From positions 257,086,542 through 257,150,541 of the forward strand of contig OX465281.1 of NCBI GenBank assembly GCA_949987705.1: a DNA stretch of 64,000 nucleotides, read 5' to 3'. How positions within the stretch are numbered: the first letter of the stretch is position 1; each line of letters opens with the position of its first letter. The translations under genes and the position numbers were made by a program. Shown here piece after piece: positions 59,301 to 64,000 of this stretch. The notes under the pieces are model-generated. The model did no database searches and was not told where the DNA came from. It saw only the letters and a list, made by a program, of their open reading frames with translations. Source of the stretch: Thereva unica. Taxonomy: Eukaryota > Arthropoda > Insecta > Diptera > Therevidae.

Positions 59301-60052
59301 TCAATCGTATGTTAAATTTGCGACCTTCGAGGTCCGTTTGAACTCACTCGAGACTCGCTGCTCGCTCACTGTTCAAAAAAAGTTGTTAAAATTTTCAAGT
59401 GAAATATATAATATAATACACCTAATCCTTCATGAAGCCTTATTCACTAATAAATAACATAATTTTCTTACAAATATATTAACTGCTGATAATATAATAG
59501 AAAAAAAATAGTATGAGGCGGCAAAAATGTGGCTTCTAGGTATTGCCACCAGCACGCAAACATGTCGCGCTTGTTTATTTGGGTTTTCTCCAATAGAAAC
59601 CATCTTTTCTCCATTTTTTAAAAAAGCATTTTCAATGTAAAATTTAACGTAGAATACAATGGTTATATTTAAAAAGTGCTACGAGGTGGGGAACATTGTT
59701 AAATATCGATTTTAACATTTAAATTGCTAATAACAATGGAAAAATTGTCATAAATTTTCTTGAAATATTTTTTTCCTTAAAATTCCCTCTTTTACCTTGA
59801 ATTTAGAAAAAAAATGTTTTTTCTAGCTCCAATAGAACCGGAGTTATGAATTTTTGAAAATAGGTCTTCAATCCAAAAATCACGAAAATCTCGAATTTTC
59901 CACCCCCCGTAAAAAAAATAAAAATAAAAAATGGGAAAATCCTCAGACACGTATATCTTATTTTTCGATATAGAACCCGTAAAAAAAGTTTCAGACAAAT
60001 CGAAGAGGGGTCGGTCAGAAAGTGTTCGGTTTGTAAAAGAATTACCCATATA

Positions 60053-61440
60053 TCGATTTAGTAGCAATCTACCTCCTATCGATTTTCATTCACAGCCACA
60101 CAACAACGGCAAAGAAAAAAAATGTTGTATTGAACGTAAACCCCCAGTCACCTGAGGGCAGACGTGGTTCAAACAGGTGCCTACAACAGGACCAAAGCTT
60201 CATCCTTAACCAGTTTTAGTATGACAAGGGCTTATAAGCCCAGTGAAAGGCAACTGCTGGGCTGGCCGAGGCGAGAGGGGCGCCAGCACAGAGTACCTAC
60301 AGCCCCTGTATTCCCGACGCCTACCCACTTGGAGGAGGCTGCTGCTGTGCTTGGACTCCGTATATCCCATAATTTCCCCTGGTGGAGATAAAAGAACTTT
60401 CTCCCCCATTATCCTTTTTGTTGTGCTATTGTCGTGCCCGGGGAGGAAATTGAAAAAAGAGAAGAGTAATGAACCACCAACGCTGAGGCAAAATGTAATC
60501 TCGCAAGGTTGTGATGTCTGACCTGGGGCCTATGTCAGTTTTATGGATTGGATTTTTTTTAAAAAGGAAACGCAGATGACACCTCGCTAAGCAAAAAGGA
60601 TACGGATTTTGGATGGGATTGCCCGGGGCTTTCTGCTAATGGCTTCGCTTATCCTGAATCAATCCTTGCAACAGAAAAATCTATCTAAACGAAATTTACG
60701 AAAACACAAACTTTTCCTCTCCATCCTTCAACGATTTCTCAGAACTTTAATTTTAAATTAAAATTAACATCGGCCGTACACTCGGCTGCACACGAAGCAT
60801 ACCTACAGGAGCACCGCATACACAGCCCCGTATGTGCATGTGAGCATCGTTCGCCAGCCGAGTTTAATTTTAAAGTTTCGCCTAAAGGCAGCTTTTTTAA
60901 TTTTCATTAAAAGCGATCTCCACAGCAGAAGAGTCGCAACTTTTCCTCACGTCCTTGCGAGAATTATGAAAATCTCCCGACCAGCTCGTATTCGTGAAAT
61001 AATGGCGGCAGTGTAGTGGTGTAGAGGGCGCATAATCATGTATGAATAGGCAAGGGAGAGTTTCCTGTTTTTGTTATTTTCTATTTCTCTTCACTCATAC
61101 CTGAATGGGACGGAGTTGGAACTTTTGTAACAGGATCTCATGAGTTCTGGCTTCGAGTATAGTTCTGCATCGTCCTTTGGATATCTTGGAGCTATTTTCA
61201 TTCGGTTTTGGCAAGAAGCCTTTGAGGATTTTTATGGATTTTCTTTTATTTTCTAGGATTTTTTTAGGTCACACATTCTCTGCATGTGTTAAGGACGATC
61301 GACCAAACTACACAAATCTGACTTCGATGTCAGTGGCTATGCAGATTTTCTTGCTATCATTGCCTAGGGGAAGTTTTACTAGACAGACACAGAGCGCACG
61401 AGCACAGCATTCCGAGAGGTTCAAAGATGAACAACTCTTT
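60053..61440. other. Gene-free stretch
   Basis: No supported gene. Overlapping frames at 60164-60521 have no recognisable domain. Confidence 0.4.
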
Positions 61441-61446
61441 ATTACC

Positions 61447-61540
61447 GTTCGTTCTAATTCTGACTAATAGATGGCGCGATTTCAGCTTGTTGCATTAATA
61501 GTTACGTTCGTTCAAACTTCTAATAGATGGCGCATAAATC
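61447..61540 (+). repeat. Paired repeat with CTAATAGATGGCGC, CTCF-like core
   Basis: CGTTCGTTC...CTAATAGATGGCGC occurs twice (61447-61477 and 61505-61533). The same word with GCGT occurs at 20841-20854 and 30611-30624. TAGATGGCGC resembles the fly CTCF core as I recall it (AGRTGGCGC). Since the flanks are also shared, it travels as a repeat. Confidence 0.5.
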
Positions 61541-61739
61541 ACCACATTATTTATGCCGCTATAGTCAGGTGGTGCAAAACCAAATAGGTCACGGCGATCC
61601 GCAAGTGTAGCAGACCTATCCCACAGCGGCTATAGTTTCAGACTGTGACTCTAGGGCTCATCTCCATGTGGAAATCTACCTTCATAAGTGCCTTGAGACT
61701 TTAGATCTCATCAAACTAGTCTAATACAGCCAAGGACAT

Positions 61740-62100
61740 TTTGGTATCCTCAATGGTTTCCCAAACAATTCCAATTTCCTGCTGATCCGTTGGTAGGTGG
61801 CCTTTCCATGAGAAAGATTTCAAAGGCCCCCACCTTACCATTTTTCGGACAGTCAAGCTGCCATCAAGGCCCTCTCATTGTGGAAGTATTCCTCCAAAAT
61901 TGTTGCAGGGTGATTTGTGTACTTCTGAGCTCGGCCAGTAAAAATATGATTCCGCTGTGCTGGGCCCCAGACACTGGGATATCAAGGGCAATGACTCTAA
62001 CCTATTGGTAATCTCCAGAAAGTTTTAAACAGGCTAAAGAACCGATGCGACCCTTTGCCTTGAGGGGCGTTATCGCACTAAACAGGCCTCACCTTAGGCT
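61740..62100 (+). pseudogene. LINE RNase H fragment
   Basis: Plus strand near 61842: FSDSQAAIKALS, a hallmark RNase H strand and helix. It is followed after about 90 nt by IPLCWAPDTGISRAMTLTY (expected VxLCWVPGHxGIxGNExAD; the histidine is lost). Frames are broken. Confidence 0.68.
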
Positions 62101-62204
62101 GTTGGTGGGATATTTAACATGAGGGGCTGCGGTACCATCTCCCCAATCAGCAGAGCCGACTTCGCATGGAAAGCAGAACAAAAACACACCAAGACGGTAC
62201 TCAG

Positions 62205-62279
62205 AACCGGGACTGGCTAGCCAAGTTGCTAGAACATGGAACTATCATCTCAGGGCCATGGGTCGAGCCACACGTTGGT
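62205..62279 (+). repeat. tRNA-derived SINE head, family 2 copy 1
   Basis: GGCTAGCCAAGTTGCTAGAA (A box-like) and GGGTCGAGCCACA (B box-like) at tRNA spacing, sharing ACTATCATCTCAGGGCC with 63401-63472. Confidence 0.65.
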
Positions 62280-63395
62280 TCAATCAACGGATTAATACAC
62301 TAGAAAGAGAGTTGGTTTGTGGCAGGCTATTATGTAATTGTTTGAAGATTATTTGGTGTTTATATGGTGGTGTTATTGTGGGTCTTTGAAATTTGCTTAA
62401 ATTTTCAGTTTATTGTCTGAGGGCCATAAGGACTAGACAAAATAGCAGTAGTAGTTCACCACAGCATATAAACAGGCCGGTGGTTGCCTGCAAAGTTCGG
62501 TTGAGATCAAACAGTAGAAGAATTGATTCCTTACGACTAGAAGGGCATCTTAAGAGAATTGATCTAAGGATACTTACTAGACGAATGTGACATAGCCGTG
62601 TTACAATCAATAGAAGAGTTGACCCGGTGGTAAACCATCAAACATAAATTACTACCGCCGACCAACAGGGTTTACATAAGAGGGTTAATCGTATTTGTGG
62701 CGGAATCAGTGAGATCCATGTTGATTGAGTCAGACATACGGCAACGATTGTTAAGGCATATACGTACAAGCCCTACATTATCAAAGGCGTAAAAAAAATT
62801 GAGAGTACCGTTATATCAAAGCAGGGTAGTGGATTGCAGGGGAATGAAAGTAGCGTATTTATAGGTAGGACCCCCAGAGGTGTTTCCTGTCGTAGGTACA
62901 GAAGTCACAGACATTCCCTACTACTAGTGAAACAAAAACAAAACGAAAAAAGATATTTAAAATAGTGTAGGGGACAGAATTGATCCAGGACTCCAGCATA
63001 AATAGACGGGGCTAAGGTTGATGGACCTTTTCCATGATTATTGTCTCCATGGTTTTGAAGATTATAAGAGTAATTGGTATTGGGAGCTGGGGGAGGGGTT
63101 TTTCAATATGGGCTGAATAAAAGTCAGTTTCCATGAGTCTAGACAAACTATAGATTTCCTCTAGACTCTTTGCATATAGATTTAGCCAACGAAGGGTCAC
63201 GTATTTTAAGTGCCATAAATAAATTAGATCAGAAAAAATTTGTTGTATTTTCCCGATATCTATCGACAATTTGCGACAATTGCAAATAAGTCATGAGCCA
63301 CTGATCGCAACGACACCAATACACCCCCGTTTCGTGTTAAATCTGACAGTTTAGTGTATTATTTTGAGTGTATAAACATTAGAGCAGTGTTGTGC
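62280..63395. other. Gene-free stretch between SINE copies
   Basis: No gene recognised. GCAAATAAGTCATGAGCCAC with TGATCGC near 63278 repeats a stretch at 32554, indicating another dispersed repeat. Confidence 0.4.
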
Positions 63396-63400
63396 TGGGT

Positions 63401-63472
63401 CCGGGGAACGGCTAGCCAAGCTGGTAGAACATTGGACTATCATCTCAGGGCCGTGGGTCGAGCCACATGTTG
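63401..63472 (+). repeat. tRNA-derived SINE head, family 2 copy 2
   Basis: GGCTAGCCAAGCTGGTAGAA, ACTATCATCTCAGGGCC and GGGTCGAGCCACA, matching 62205-62279. A box-B-only fragment (GAGTCGAGCCACACG) lies in the receptor intron near 28066-28080. Confidence 0.68.
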
Positions 63473-63654
63473 GCTCTCCATTAGCTGTAAGCTCTGGTCG
63501 GAAAGTAGAGGCAAGTGTGAAAGAAGAATTGACAACACAAACACGCGTTTTTGATTCACTAGCTTATCATAATACCGCCGCTGCCGCAAGAGAAAGATTT
63601 GTAAAGAGGAAAGACCAGAAAAAAAGGGAAGGCATCACGGTCAGAAAAATTACG

Positions 63655-63720
63655 CAGGGCATTTGAACTACCGACCTCTGGGATGGTTAGTCGGGCGCCT
63701 TAATCCTAGTGTACCTGTGG
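63655..63720 (-). repeat. tRNA-derived SINE head, family 1 copy 2
   Basis: On the minus strand TACACTAGGATTAAGGCGCC, then CCCAGAGGTCGGTAGTTCAA, match the A-box to B-box region of 32119-32196. The B box is degraded (AGTTCAAATGCC). Confidence 0.55.
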
Positions 63721-64000
63721 ACAACTAGAGAGATTACGACAAAAATGGACAGAATTGAAAAATAGGAAAGATGATGTCTTCCATCACGACATCTTCCGAC
63801 CTATATACTTCTTCCGTGATCCGGAAAAAGGTGGGAGAGTTCGTTCCAGTTCACTTCACCCTGTGCTGGTTTTCAGCACATTGTAAGTAAATAAGTAAAT
63901 CTAAGGTGAAATCCATAATCAAAAAAGCAGAAATTAACAATTGTGCACTTCACCTCCACTTCACATCCAGATCAATAAATAATCAAATTTTATCTCTCTC
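63721..64000. other. Window end, no gene seen
   Basis: GTAAGTAAATAAGTAAAT near 63881 resembles the 3' tail of the Jockey-group LINE at 53412. No other feature recognised. Confidence 0.35.

Larger units (their letters stand above)
56785..60052. mobile_element. Composite element with about 495-bp inverted arms and nested cargo
   Basis: Outer ends are TATATGGGTAATTC at 56785 and GAATTACCCATATA ending at 60052. The right arm runs 59557-60052. The left arm runs 56785-57603 once the fold-back at 56798-57115 is removed. The arms are almost identical over their length, for example CTGACCGACCCCTCTTCGAT and AAACAAGCGCGACATGTTTG on both sides. Between them lie an RTE-like RT (57604-58606) and Helitron helicase debris (58608-59300). 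The only flank identity is TA. Long inverted ends around a Helitron helicase are unusual; a terminal-inverted-repeat element that captured Helitron sequence, a Helentron-like element, or two facing copies are possible. Confidence 0.75.

Noticed and set aside
1..64000. CRISPR array, bacterial operon or phage-type system
   Set aside because: No regularly spaced repeats, ribosome binding sites or prokaryotic gene packing; the window is clearly eukaryotic.

Overview
The window looks like a transposon-dense intergenic to gene-poor region of an insect nuclear genome, most likely a brachyceran fly. The clues are one intron-containing odorant receptor gene of the insect 7tm_6 family, whose architecture and length resemble Drosophila Or49b as I remember it, short (55-57 nt) introns, Jockey/R1/CR1/RTE-type LINE debris, DUF4780-type ORF1 debris, Gypsy integrase debris and many short inverted-repeat elements. 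I cannot name the species. There is no sign of bacterial or viral gene organisation. Almost all short open frames here are chance frames or antisense shadows.

The only intact host gene I can support is the odorant receptor on the + strand, 25179-29749: seven exons, 371 codons, all junctions in phase. About 4 kb downstream (33805-34151) lies a decayed copy of its first exon, so the locus once held a tandem receptor pair.

Layout. 1-1000: a nested pair of MITEs. 1190-3270: very AT-rich DNA, then a pogo-like MITE (3274-3525). 3690-6350: dead LINE (RT and RNase H, minus strand) split by an 874-bp fold-back element and a 109-bp hairpin MITE. 8660-9970: a second AT-rich block. 10110-12640: a dead minus-strand LINE with a DUF4780-like ORF1. 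13550-15270: several MITEs, including one hAT element inside another, both with 8-bp target duplications. 17061-17216: a hAT MITE. 19960-24490: LINE remnants and a 1.8-kb hAT element. 25179-34151: receptor gene, MITE pair, Gypsy debris, tRNA-like SINE and receptor pseudo-exon. 36370-43700: further hAT MITEs, a CR1-like LINE end and a second copy of the first MITE family. 46030-51345: three 5S-rRNA-like repeats and more LINE debris. 51416-55480: two 5'-truncated LINEs head to tail, one carrying a piggyBac-like MITE. 56785-60052: a composite element with about 495-bp inverted arms, enclosing Helitron helicase debris, an open RTE-like reverse transcriptase and a tandem-repeat fold-back. 61440-63720: short-repeat clusters, RNase H debris and tRNA-like SINEs.

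The most unusual items are the composite long-inverted-arm element with its Helitron cargo, the 5S-derived repeats, the three MITE insertions all duplicating the trinucleotide CAG, and the receptor pseudo-exon. All boundaries were set by eye from the sequence; family names rest on recalled motifs, not on a database search.
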